A stretch of 64,000 nucleotides of DNA from CAXXOZ01 sp963676435 (GTDB lineage: Bacteria > Bacillota > Clostridia > Lachnospirales > Lachnospiraceae). Below the pieces are notes generated by a model that saw only the letters and a list, made by a program, of their open reading frames with translations, did no database searches and was not told the DNA's origin. Position 1 is the stretch's first letter. Every line of letters starts with the position of its first letter. A program made the translations under genes and the position numbers. The DNA lies in the NCBI GenBank assembly GCA_963676435.2, contig CAXXOZ010000020.1, forward strand, positions 124,001-188,000, written 5' to 3'. Shown piece after piece: positions 18,489 to 27,533 of this stretch.

Positions 18489-19227
18489 GTTCAGCATAAT
18501 CGTATTCCCCAAGTTTCATTATTTTCTTTATTTCCTCATATATCCATCGCTGACCTTCTTTTCCCGTCCTGATTAAGCATTTTTATATCATTTTCAGTAC
18601 ACCGTTTCACAATCTGGCCTCTTATCACATCATTCATTCCCATCCTGCCCCAATGTCCTTATTGCTTCTATAATCAGAATCGTCCTTATATGTTTTACCA
18701 CTAATATTTTTATTTGATGATTTCATAAATTGTATTTTTATTCCATCATATTCAATCTTCTTATATGGACCATCAAAAATATATTCATAAACTGCCGGTA
18801 CCTGAGTTGTCAATCCAAGAATGTTCAATGCGGCGTCACCTTTAGGTCCAATTGTCCAGTTTTGCTCTTTGGCTATTGCCCTTGCAATCTGATCAGGCGA
18901 AGCTGGTATTTCTGATTTCAAGAATTCGTTATAGTTTGGACTTTTATATATGCCTCTTAAAATCCTTATCAGTTCCCCTGACTTTCCCATTCTTGATAGA
19001 GCTTTCTTTGCAGCATCAAAATTGGCCAGATCTAAAAAATCTGTCAAAGTAAAGATTGTCCCTTTCTCTGCTTCTTTTACTCTTTCTCTTATTTTATTAA
19101 TCGTAATTATTTCGCTCCATCTTCTCACCTCGTCACTATTATAGTATGCTTTTGGTGACCAAATTGGACAACTTTTTATTATCTGTTTACCAATAAGTTT
19201 TATTTTTTTATGTCTTTTTCCTGACAA
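18481..19227 (-). pseudogene. AbiEi-like antitoxin (DUF6088), frameshifted
   Basis: The first 165 residues are DUF6088-like: IFTLTDFLDLANFDAAKKAL, LIRILRGIYKSPNYNEFL, ALNILGLTTQVPAVYEYIF. Near 18663 a surplus G shifts the frame. Removing it gives YKTILIIEAIRTLGQDGNE. A further shift restores GQRWIYEEIKKIMKLGEYDYA and a stop at 18481-18483, directly overlapping the AbiEii start. This is the normal antitoxin-toxin order. The protein would be a DNA-binding autorepressor that neutralises AbiEii. Confidence 0.75.
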
Positions 19228-19280
19228 ATCCTCTCTATCTTTTGATAGTTTGTTTATTTATTTATAATCCTTAAGTTAGT

Positions 19281-19314
19281 TTTGTAATGAAAACTATATA
19301 ATTTTCATTACAAA
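19281..19314. repeat. Perfect 13-bp inverted repeat upstream of mob
   Basis: TTTGTAATGAAAA and TTTTCATTACAAA are separated by ctatataa (8 bp). It lies about 260 bp before the relaxase start, in a gene-free AT-rich stretch (19228-19577). It could be a terminator or part of the transfer origin. Confidence 0.5.
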
Positions 19315-19480
19315 TGAACAATATTGATTTATTCTTATATTCTTTAAATACAAAACTTATTTAAAAAAATTTCTCTCCAACCTAAAAAGCACCTCAAAAA
19401 CACTCTTTTTAAGATTTATGCACCCACTTTTTTCGCCATACTCTTTTTATACACGTTTTGGCAATTTTCAATTCAAACTT

Positions 19481-19546
19481 AATTCCGATATTAGGTTTTC
19501 CAAAACTAATATTGAGTAATTACTAGTGACAAAAATAGTGTAATTA
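19481..19546 (+). other. Candidate MobV-type origin of transfer
   Basis: Two imperfect inverted repeats lie just upstream of the mob gene: tattaggtttt-cc-aaaactaata, then taattacta ... tagtgtaatta. The second contains TAGTGTAATTA at 19536-19546, which resembles the TAGTG(T/C)G/TTA nick region of MobV relaxase origins such as that of pMV158. oriT normally lies right before mob in this class, as here (32 bp). The match is by eye and not exact. Confidence 0.4.
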
Positions 19547-20511
19547 AAACCAAGACAAAATCAAAGGAGGAAGAATTATGGCAACAACATTCATTTCAAA
19601 ACGGCTCAGAAGGAAGTATACTTCATAACATGAGAGATCCTGAACAGATGAAGAAAGAAGAAAGAAACATGGGTGAAGATTTCCATATTGATCTAAGTAA
19701 GGAAAGTGAGATATGGCATCATGAAGATTTAAAAGATGCATATAAAAGAATCTTTTCAAAATTTGTAATCGAATATAATGATGCTCAATCTAGGAAAGAC
19801 AGAATAATTGAAGACTATTTTAAATCAGTAAAAAAACATAAAACCAAGAAGTTATTTTATGAAGCAATAATAACTATTGGAAATGAGAAAGGACATCCTG
19901 AAGTTTCTGATGAAACAAGAAAAGAAATTTATAAAGAATATTATTTAAGTTTCAAAGCTAGGAATCCACACCTTGAAATAATCGGAGTATACTATCATGC
20001 TGATGAACAGGGTATTCCACACATTCATATTAACTATATACCAGTGGCAAAAAACTATATGCGTGGAATGAAAACTCAAAACGGTATTGAACGGGCATTA
20101 AATCAGCAGGGATTTAAATCCAAAAGCATAAAGGAAACTGCTCAAATGAGCTGGCAAAAAAAGTGAGAAAAGTGTATTAGATGCCCTTTGCATTAAAAGG
20201 GACATTCATGTGGCACCTCCTTCTAGTGATAAACGATCTGTTAACTTAAAATATTAAAAGAGCTTTGAACTCCTTGAGATATAATAGAATCACCACAAAT
20301 CCATTTATCTCCATAGAAAGGAGTCAAAGCTCATGGCTATTATATCACAAATCCGATGCCCTAAATGTCATTCTCTAAACCTTTATAGGTTTGGTAAAGA
20401 CATTTATAAATGTTAATCTAAAAGTACCCAAAAGTGTGCACGTAAAAATCCCCAATTATGTGCACAAGAAAAGGTACTTTTTTTGTTATAATCCATCAAG
20501 AGGTGATGATT

Positions 20512-21778
20512 ATGACAGAAATTGTATTAGCTATGATTAATGAAGTATCAGATTTAAGTATGTTTAAAAATGTATATATGAATGGAGAAATTAAATTGAA
20601 CATTTCAAAAATTTCAAGAGAACTAGGAAAGGACAGAAAAACTATAAAAAAGTATTTAAAAGGTGAGGTTTCTAATAAAACCAGAAATCGTAAAAAGTAT
20701 TTAGATGATTATAAAGATATAATTACAAATCTTCTTAAAGATACATTACGAAGTTTTGATTACATCGACCATTTATATTTTTACTTAAAAAGAGAACATA
20801 ATATCACATGTTCAAGGTCTACTCTAAACAGATACATTAGAAATGATGAATATCTAAACAAGCTGTTCTCTAAAAAGAAGGAACAGATATTTTACTGAAC
20901 GTTTTGAAACACAACCAGGTGTACAAGCTCAATTCGACTTAAAAGAAAAAATAAAAATCATATACGAAAATGGAGAGGAACAAAAAGTTAACATCGCGAC
21001 ATTAACACTTGGTTTTTCAAGATATAACTTTAGAAAGGTTGTTTTAGACACCAAGTATGAGACTATAGTATCTTTCCTAGCCGAATCATTTGAAGAACTA
21101 GGAGGAGTTGTTAAAGAACTGGTAATAGATAATATAAAGTGTTTGGTTGACAAACCTAGAACGGCTAATGGAAAAGATGCTGTATTAAATACTAAGTTCA
21201 TAGAGTTTTTAAAGGATTATAACATCACATGTAAACCTTGCATGCCCTACAGACCACAAACTAAAGGAAAAACAGAAACACAAAACAAAAAGCCTGCACA
21301 GTTAGAAAACTATAATGGTACATATTTAGATTTTATATGAAGTCCATGAAAAACTGGAAATAATTAATAAAGAAGATAATGAAAGCATATCTCAGGCAAC
21401 TTTATTACCAAGAAATTTTTTATATAAAAAGGAAAAAGATGAACTTTCCCATCTCCCTGCAAGAAGAATTCGAGAAAAGTATCATCTTTTAGTCCGTGAA
21501 GTTGATGTATCAAATGAGTCATTAGTATCCTACAAATCAAAGAAGTATTCTGTACCAAAAAGATTTATAGGTTCAAAATGAATCTAATTATCAATGATAA
21601 ACAACTGCAAATGTATTATAACAATAAAATCGTCGCTGTGCACATGATTTCTAATAAAGTACTGAATATTTTACCTGAGCACCAGCTAAATTATCCTAAA
21701 TATTTATTTAAAAAGACATATGAAGAAAAGGAAATAATTCTAAAAGAAATGGAGAACATTAGATATGACAATGATTAA
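20512..21778 (+). pseudogene. IstA transposase of IS21 copy 1, frameshifted
   Basis: Homologous over its whole length to the intact IstA at 50415-51680. Frame breaks occur near 20890 (extra base in gatatttta), 21331 (extra T in agatttta) and 21577 (missing A in ttcaaaa). The N-terminal HTH (NISKISRELGKDRKTIKKYL) and integrase core remain recognisable. It is not translatable in one frame. Confidence 0.88.
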
Positions 21779-22532
21779 TGATGTTTTAGATCAACTAGTT
21801 TACTTAAAACTTAAGTCAGCACACTCGTATTTGAAAGACCTACATATAAATGATGATATATCAAATACTGAATTAAAAGGTCTTTATAAGGTATTAAATA
21901 AAGAAGTAGAAGCAAAAGAAGAAAATAATAAACTCTATAATGTGAAAGTAGCTGCTTTTCCTTTTGTTAGAAAGCTAGACGACTATGACTTTAGTTTTCA
22001 GCCTTCTATTAAGGAAGAAAAAATAAGAGATATTGTTAAAACTTCATTTTATGAAAATGCAACAAATGTTGTTTTTATAGGAAATCCAGGTGTAGGAAAA
22101 AACACATTTAGCTATTGCTATTGGATATGAAGTAGCTATAAAAAGAAATAGTGTATATTTCATTAAGTTTTCTAAATTGATAATGAATTTAAAAAAAGCG
22201 TATGATGAAAACAGCTTTAGAAAAGAAGCTTAAATTATATTTTAAATACAAGCTATTAATAATAGACGAAGTTGGCTTTAATGAGATTTCACCACTTGAA
22301 GCGAAGTTGTTTTTTCAATTGATAGATTTAAGATATTCAAAGCAGATCAACTATATTCACAAGCAATATTTCATTTGAAAAATGGCCAAGTATATTAGGT
22401 CATGATGAAATGATTACAAAAGCTATACTAGATAGAATTCTTCACTTTTCATATTTGTTTAATATAACAGGAAATTCATACAGAATAAAAGATAAAGTGA
22501 AAATGTTGTTGCCAAAAAGTGGGGAATCTTAA
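21765..22532 (+). pseudogene. IstB ATPase of IS21 copy 1, frameshifted
   Basis: It matches the intact IstB at 49664-50428. An extra A in the Walker A region (ggaaaaaac, near 22098) breaks the frame at GNPGVGK. Further single-base insertions lie near 22212 and 22345. IstB normally assists IstA with target selection and strand transfer. It is inactive as written. Confidence 0.88.
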
Positions 22533-24032
22533 ATGCACACTTTTGGGGAAATTTAGGTTGACATTTATAACATTCATGGTCATCAAAAATTTCAATGCAA
22601 AGAGTGTAAACGTCAGTTCTACCTCTTTACCCTTCAAGTTTCAAACACAAAGACTATCCCAGATGTCCTAAATGTGGCAAAGCTACTTTTATTCATCATG
22701 ACTATAAGTTCTATACGAACTATCGATGTGGCGACAAGTCTTGCTATCATTCTTTTTCGGTAATTAAACTTGAAAATATCAAACCCACATCATCAGAGTC
22801 TCTTTTGGGTAAGCTCTCTTTTACCTAGAATGCGATTCAAACTTCATACTATTTTAACTGCTTTAAATTTGTATTTTGTATGTAATTCATCTACCAGGCA
22901 AATTTCGTCTTTTCTTTTACAAACTCAGAATATCAAAGTCTCTCATGTCACCATATCAAAGTGGGTAATAAAGTTCGCCCCTATGTTTGATGTTATAAAA
23001 GAAAGTTTTATGCCTTCTGTAGACCTGAATTCTGATGAATGGCATGCCGATGAAACAGTTGTTAAAATATCTGGAAGGCGTTATTATATCTGGTTTATTG
23101 TTGATTCTGAAACCAGGTTTGTTATAGCTTTCCATCTCTCACCTTATCGTGACCACACTCAAGCTTTCAGTCTTTTTAATAAAGCAAGGAAGCTTGGTAA
23201 GCCAATGTCTGTAGTAACTGACAGACTAGGTTCATACAATGTGGCTGCCAGAAATATATTTGGCAGTTCATGTCACATAAAAGTCGAATCTTTTAAGGCT
23301 GATATTTCAAATAATCTTATCGAATCCTTTAATGGCTCCTTTAAAGATTTTTACAGAAGTAAGAAAGGATTTGCTTCATACTCATCAGCCAATAACATAA
23401 TAAGCACTTTTGTTTTCTTCTATAACTTTGTTCGAAATCACTCTTCACTTAACGGGCTTACTCCAGCTATGGTGGCTGGTGCCAATTATAGCGAGCGATC
23501 TAGACGAAACTGGCTATTGATTTGATTTTTTAATCATCTTTTCTGGTTCAAGGTACTTGGTGCCTATATTTTTCATGCGAAAATATTTGATTTTTTACTA
23601 CAAGTCAGTTTAAAATAGTTTTGTATCGATTCTGAATGTCTTTTGTGTTTTCTTTTGCTCTTTTTTCATATTTAGTTAACAGGTCCGTGATAAAAAAAAG
23701 CATAAGAAAACAGAAATCTACAAGCTTGATAAAAAAATAGAGCAATTGAATGCTGAACTTCAATTAAAAAAGGAAATGATTAAATCTATAATAATTAGCA
23801 ATAATGATATTTCAATAGAAAAGATAGAAGAGATAGTAAGAACTTTTGATTCTATTAACAACACGGAGCGATCTATTCTCGAAAGTCTAAAACAAAGAAC
23901 CGAAGAAAACGGAAGATCTACATATGAAAATATAAAATCTGATATTCAAAAGGATAAAAACGTGCCTTCTCCTGAAGATTTTGAAAAGGAAATGGAAAAA
24001 ATCTGGGAACGTTCTATATAATTTCCGCCCTA

Positions 24033-24070
24033 AGAGCTGCCACTCCTAATTTTTTAAGAGTGGCAGCTCT
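24033..24070 (+). terminator. Terminator after the mob gene
   Basis: A perfect 13-bp stem, AGAGCTGCCACTC / GAGTGGCAGCTCT, with a 12-nt loop followed by atttc. It lies 12 bp after the mob stop codon. It lacks a long T-run but is very stable. Confidence 0.65.
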
Positions 24071-25100
24071 ATTTCATCAGATTCCCTATTATAAATTTAG
24101 CAGTTTAGTTTTTAACACATTAAATAGAGTACTATTACCCCTAATGCCTGAAAATAATACAGGAAAATAAAATCTTTTTAGCTCGCATAATCCCAAATCT
24201 TTACTTTTCCTTTTTCTTTTCTCTTTTTTCCTGTCTTATTCGGCTCTGGTTAAATCAAACTCACCGTCTTTACTTATCCTCTTGTCTTTTTCTTTTATTA
24301 TTCTTTTCTAACTTTTTTTCCCCTCCAAACTGGAATATAACAATTCTGTAGGAATTTTATATTCCAGTTTGAAACACTTTACCATGCATTTCATGAAACA
24401 TTAGGAAATATTATGGATTTTTTAATGTTTCATGCCATTTTAAACAGGCAATTATGTAAAAATCACTATTAGATTTTATAAAAAATCTTATAAATCACAA
24501 AATTCTTAAATTCCTAATGTCATCGCCAATGCCAGATATGGCTTTTAACGCATTTAAAGCACTCATATTTAAGTTTTAGTACTTATTTCCTAGTACATTG
24601 CCTGCCATAAAAAATAGTCTTAAAATCGATTTTAGGGCCTCTAACTTATTTTTCTTGTTTTTCATCCTAAAATTCTTTCTAAAACCTCCAAAATTTCCTC
24701 AAAAAGCCAGTAAACACACTTTTAATCCCCTTTTTTCTCTTTTCACTCAACCTTTCCTAACGCAAGATGATTTTTCCAAAAATAACAAAGGAAATACTTA
24801 TTAGCGGGCATATTTCATAGACTTTACTTTTCCTCTTCTCCTTTCCCCTTTAGCTTCAACAACTTTCTCTTGCATTTTCTTTATTCTTTCAAATTTCAAT
24901 TATAAAAATAAGCAAACAAAAAAGACCTTTATTGTTTTTTCAACAAGGTCTTCCTTCTCTTTCTACATTGCTTCACAAATTAAATTGTGTTATATTATCT
25001 TTAGAGGTAGACCCTTTTATGAGAGACGTACTTGTGCTAGGTATTTTGATTATTTGGTCTACCTCTTTCTTTTTTTCTTTCAATCAAAACCTTCCTCTGA
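24071..25100. other. Gene-free stretch with large hairpins, possible plasmid origin
   Basis: No convincing gene in about 1 kb. Two long perfect inverted repeats stand out. The first is AAACTGGAATAT (24327-24338) with ATATTCCAGTTT (24359-24370), whose loop holds a smaller aattc-tgtag-gaatt hairpin. The second is CATGAAACATTA (24392-24403) with TAATGTTTCATG (24423-24434). Lying 300 bp after a relaxase gene and before the palindrome array, they could be replication or single-strand origin structures of a former plasmid. That role is inference. Confidence 0.4.
24924..24950 (-). terminator. Hairpin terminator
   Basis: AGACCTT ... AAGGTCT with an A/T-rich loop. On the minus strand it is followed by TTTTTTG. 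No gene is evident immediately upstream on either strand, so it may belong to a lost gene. Confidence 0.4.
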
Positions 25101-25379
25101 TTAGTGATACTGTTTTTAACTTTTTGAAAGTTTTGCTCCCGAAATAGTATCATCAAGTGATACTTTTTTTAATTGCTTGAGGGCTTATATCCTCCAAATG
25201 GTATCACCTAGTGATACTGTTTTTATAATATTCGAGAGTTTATATTCTCCAAATGGTATCACCTAGTGATACTTTTTATAATATTCGAGAGTTTATATTC
25301 TCCAAATGGTATCACCTAGTGATACTGTTTTATAATATTCGAGGGTTTATATCCTCCAAATAGTATCACCAAGTGATAC
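25101..25379. repeat. Tandem array of 17-bp palindromes, about 54-bp period
   Basis: Five copies of gtatcacctagtgatac or close variants occur at 25147, 25201, 25256, 25309 and 25363, plus a half-copy ending at 25110. Each is a 7-bp inverted repeat around 3 bases. Between them runs a T-rich stretch and a second small stem, gagagtttatattctc in some units and gagggtttatatcctc in others. The A-T to G-C change occurs on both sides, so the stem is kept while the sequence varies. The spacers are conserved, so this is not CRISPR. Iteron, partition-site or regulator-site arrays of plasmids are the likely class. Confidence 0.75.
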
Positions 25380-25447
25380 TTTTTTATTTAGTGGTTGCCG
25401 TGAATGGATTACCATATATAAACAACATTAGATGTGCAATATAATTT

Positions 25448-25487
25448 TAAAATGCCTATACTCCACAACTTGGATATAAGCATTTTA
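25448..25487 (-). terminator. Hairpin terminator, copy 1 of a repeated cassette end
   Basis: aaaatgcctata-ctcca ... tggatataagcatttt forms an imperfect 16-bp stem. A closely similar hairpin with similar flanks lies at 26564-26606 after the YoeB gene. It follows the orphan antitoxin gene by about 185 bp. That gap may hold a lost toxin gene, although I find no toxin homology in it. Confidence 0.5.
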
Positions 25488-25672
25488 GGTAAATTTTAAA
25501 AATTTCTTTTTTCTTGACCTAGTTTTTTTATTGCTTCTTATCATCTCAAAAAAGCAAATAAAGTTTTGATGTAACATTTCCCAAGCATCAATAATTCTCA
25601 CATTTTTTCAGACAAATTTTCTGGCTTTAAAACCATTTATTTTTGGTCCAGTATATAATTACAGCAATAACC

Positions 25673-25894
25673 TTATCCAATCTCCAAAAGATTTTTAACT
25701 TCTTCATGGCTATAACATTTAGAATCCTTTTTTGATTCTCCTAACGCTTTTTCAAAAGCTTTTAAATCAAATTCATCCTCGATCCTATCCATTACAGAAG
25801 AACGTAAAAGCTCGGACACTGTTATGTTTTTTGATTTTGCATAATTTCTAATCAGTTTTTCTTCTTCGGGTTTGAGTCTTAAAGATATTGTCAT
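25673..25894 (-). CDS. Ribbon-helix-helix antitoxin-like protein (RelB/DUF6290 type)
   Basis: 73 residues from MTISLRLKPEEEKLIRNYAK (an upstream ATG at 25918 is also possible). The N-terminal strand and two helices (TISLRLKPEEE, KNITVSELLRSSVMDRI) form a ribbon-helix-helix DNA-binding domain. The acidic C-terminal tail (FEKALGESKKDSKCYSHEEV) would wrap a RelE-type toxin. The expected toxin gene downstream is missing. Such orphans can still repress their own promoter or block related toxins in trans. Confidence 0.7.
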   Translation of the reverse strand: MTISLRLKPEEEKLIRNYAKSKNITVSELLRSSVMDRIEDEFDLKAFEKALGESKKDSKCYSHEEVKNLLEIG

Positions 25895-26027
25895 GTGTCC
25901 ACAACCTTTTCTTTTCATATATTATCATATTAATTATATCATAAAATAGCCTTCAATTTTCTAAAACACTGACATTTTGCTCTTCTAAGAAAGCCCTGAA
26001 CTTTTACTCTGGACTTTCTATCGCCTT

Positions 26028-26046
26028 ATATCATCATCAAATGATA
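26028..26046. repeat. Degenerate copy of the palindrome
   Basis: tatcatcatcaaatgatac is a relaxed version of the 17-bp palindrome in the 25.1-25.4 kb array, followed by the same tatttttaa-type tract. It lies between the orphan antitoxin and the next gene. Confidence 0.5.
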
Positions 26047-26125
26047 CTATTTTTAACTATTTGAATGTTTATGAGTTGCAACCGTCATACTCTTAAAAAA
26101 CATTTTTCTAATGTAACATCATTTA

Positions 26126-26536
26126 TTAATCATAAATACTTTGAAACATTTCATAGCAAGCTTCATGTAATATCTTAGTCATGTGTAACTGTGGTGGTTC
26201 ATCATCAAAAATTTCCAATGTCCAAAAAAGGTTTGCGTAAAAATCTCCTTGTCCACCATTAAATATGATTTTCAATTTCATTCTTCTAAGTGAATCCAAT
26301 AAAGTTTCAACATCTTCTTTTTTTATACCAAGCTCATCATATCGTTTGAACGGTGCTATGAATATTGTTCTTTTGTTAAAAGCCCATCTGTTTCTATTTA
26401 GATTATCAAATTGTTTAAGTTCTTTTTTATTCAATTTTGTTATTCTAACATTGTCGATAGATTTAACGTCTTCTTCTAGAAACTTATCAAGTATCTTGTT
26501 AATAATTTTATTATAACTGGTCAGTCGTAATGCCAA
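26126..26536 (-). CDS. Hypothetical protein, 136 residues
   Basis: Soluble and mixed alpha/beta. It begins MALRLTSYNKIINKILDKFL and contains RWAFNKRTIFIAPFKRYDEL and LKIIFNGGQGDFYANLFWTL. I do not recognise a family. It stands alone between the antitoxin-like gene and the YefM/YoeB module, bordered by degenerate palindromes, and is probably part of the accessory cargo of the former plasmid. Confidence 0.5.
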   Translation of the reverse strand: MALRLTSYNKIINKILDKFLEEDVKSIDNVRITKLNKKELKQFDNLNRNRWAFNKRTIFIAPFKRYDELGIKKEDVETLLDSLRRMKLKIIFNGGQGDFYANLFWTLEIFDDEPPQLHMTKILHEACYEMFQSIYD

Positions 26537-26563
26537 ATAAATATATACGCTTATAAAACAAAT

Positions 26564-26606
26564 AAAAAATGCCTATATTCCAAACAATGTGGCTATAAGC
26601 ATATTA
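26564..26606 (-). terminator. Terminator of the YefM/YoeB operon, copy 2 of the repeated hairpin
   Basis: aaaaaatgcctatattcca ... tggctataagcatatta; on the minus strand it is followed by TTTTTTATTTG. It is homologous in stem and flanks to 25448-25487, which suggests that the two toxin-antitoxin cassettes share an ancestral 3' end. Confidence 0.6.
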
Positions 26607-26663
26607 GTTTAATTTTAAATATTTCTTATTTTCTTGTCCTGTTAATTGTTTTGGATCCAGATG

Positions 26664-26960
26664 CTATCTTATACCTTCATAATGAGTCCACATGCGTACA
26701 ATTTTAATAGTTCCTTCAAATTCCGAATCAACATTCTCTAGTTTATCACTGTATACCTGATAAACTAATCTATGCTTAATATTAATTCTCCTTGAATAAA
26801 ACCCATCTAAATTACCAACCAATCCTTCATATGGAGACGGATTCTTAAATGGATCATGTCTGATTACTTCAATTAACTCTTTTGTTTTATTTGAAAGCCC
26901 TGTCGCCTTTAGATTGTTAATGTCTTTTGCAGCCTGTTTTGTATATACAATTCGGTACAC
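26664..26960 (-). CDS. YoeB/Txe family mRNA interferase toxin
   Basis: 98 residues with a GTG start placed directly after the antitoxin stop codon (TAA GTG). RelE/YoeB fold: TKQAAKDINNLKA, LIEVIRHDPFKNPSPYEGL, FYSRRINIKHRLVYQV and the C-terminal WTHYEG, which holds the catalytic histidine and tyrosine region. It cleaves mRNA in the ribosome when free of its antitoxin. The length is slightly more than the usual 84-90 because of an insertion (ENVDSEFEGT). Intact. Confidence 0.9.
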   Translation of the reverse strand: MYRIVYTKQAAKDINNLKATGLSNKTKELIEVIRHDPFKNPSPYEGLVGNLDGFYSRRINIKHRLVYQVYSDKLENVDSEFEGTIKIVRMWTHYEGIR

Positions 26961-27212
26961 TTACCATTTCACCTCATCTTCTGATAAGCAGTCCGATGTT
27001 GCCTCCTTACCACCTTCTATTATTGACTCTGTTAAGCCAGGCACCGACATCAAATATAGTGTTTCCTGTACAGAGTTCCAATCATCTTCAGAAATAATAA
27101 CCGCATTTTTCCCTCGATTATTTGTAATAGTAATAGCAGAACTATTAGAGTTTACATCAGATATTAATTGGTATAAATTTTCTCTGGCTTTTGTTGCACT
27201 GATTGCTGTCAT
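26961..27212 (-). CDS. YefM/Axe (Phd family) antitoxin
   Basis: 83 residues: MTAISATKARENLYQLISDV, ITNNRGKNAVIISEDDWNSV and a C-terminal tail, LTESIIEGGKEA, that binds the toxin. These are the standard YefM motifs. A GGAG site precedes ATG. The product neutralises YoeB and represses the operon through palindromes in the promoter spacer, which are visible here. Intact, co-translated with the toxin. Confidence 0.92.
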   Translation of the reverse strand: MTAISATKARENLYQLISDVNSNSSAITITNNRGKNAVIISEDDWNSVQETLYLMSVPGLTESIIEGGKEATSDCLSEDEVKW

Positions 27213-27232
27213 TTAATCATCTCCTTTTTTAT

Positions 27233-27261
27233 AATATAGCGTACGTTATGACGTACGTCAA
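27233..27261 (-). promoter_or_regulatory. Promoter-operator of the yefM-yoeB operon
   Basis: -35 TTGACG (27256-27261) and -10 TATATT (27233-27238) with a 17-bp spacer. The spacer is filled by the palindrome gtacgtcataacgtac. A repressor bound there would block RNA polymerase, fitting YefM autoregulation. Confidence 0.75.
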
Positions 27262-27533
27262 CACCTATAGTATTTATACTATCTTTACCCCAGTTTTAAT
27301 TGCAATTAATAATTTTTAATTTTTTTTACCTATATCAATTTTATATAGGTAGTTTTACCTACGTATTTATAATAAAGGTTATTTCTTCATTGGTTATGTT
27401 CATCAAACGGCTTCATTAAATGATACTATTTTAGCTGCTCGTGTATAAAACAACCTAATCGTTTGTTATGTTTATTTAATGGTAAAGTTTGAGGTAAAAA
27501 CGTATCTACTTGGTGATACTGTTTTTACTGCCT
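27262..27533. repeat. Gene-free stretch with two further degenerate palindrome copies
   Basis: gtatctacttggtgatac (27502-27519) and ttcattaaatgatac (near 27412-27426) resemble the array unit and are each followed by the T-rich tract. I see no gene here. The first abuts the stop codon of the next minus-strand gene. Confidence 0.45.

Larger units (their letters stand above)
20405..22569 (+). mobile_element. IS21 family element, copy 1 (degenerate)
   Basis: The ends are TATAAATGTTAATCTAAA (left) and TATAAATGTCAACCTAAA (right, inwards), flanked by the 5-bp duplication acatt (20400-20404 and 22570-22574). Length is 2165 bp against 2161 bp for the intact copy at 49627-51787. The difference is several single-base indels. 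Confidence 0.88.
20333..23525 (+). pseudogene. IS6 transposase, split by IS21 and frameshifted
   Basis: The start (MAIISQIRCPKCHSLNLYRF) is at 20333-20404. The rest lies at 22575-23525 beyond the IS21 insertion. Single-base insertions at 22618-22626 and 22825 break the zinc-ribbon part. The catalytic domain from RMRFKLHTILTALNL onward is identical to copy 1. It is non-functional here. Confidence 0.88.
20234..23686 (+). mobile_element. IS6 family element, copy 2, split by an IS21 element
   Basis: It has the same ends as copy 1 and is flanked by the 8-bp duplication gtgataaa (20226-20233 and 23687-23694), inside the mob gene. An IS21 element occupies 20405-22569. The flanks join cleanly once it and its 5-bp duplication are removed. 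Compared with copy 1 I see no substitutions but three single-base insertions near 22618-22626 and 22825. Confidence 0.9.
19578..24021 (+). pseudogene. MobV-type relaxase (plasmid mobilization/recombination protein), interrupted
   Basis: ATG at 19578 follows AAAGGAGG. The frame shifts after MATTFIS in an A-run and resumes as NGSEGSILHNMRDPEQMKKE. The body shows HADEQGIPHIHINYIPVAK, the HxHxN metal-binding motif of Pre/Mob relaxases. A second A-run shift follows WQKK near 20160, and the frame reads on to HVAPPSSDKK, where an IS6 element has inserted (20234-23686). After the element the coiled-coil C-terminus continues (HKKTEIYKLDKKIEQLNAEL) and ends KIWERSI at 24021. The protein would nick oriT and pilot DNA during conjugal mobilization. 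It marks a former mobilizable plasmid or element. Confidence 0.85.

Noticed and set aside
24598..24804. 68-residue plus-strand ORF
   Set aside because: Low-complexity Phe/Pro/Lys-rich translation of T/A-rich DNA, no ribosome binding site, no match in character to nearby genes.
25101..25379. CRISPR array
   Set aside because: Regular spacing, but the sequences between the palindromes are nearly identical from unit to unit, repeats are only 17 bp and no cas genes are present.
25490..25672. RelE toxin downstream of the orphan antitoxin
   Set aside because: All frames on the minus strand are closed within 15 codons and show no RelE motifs.
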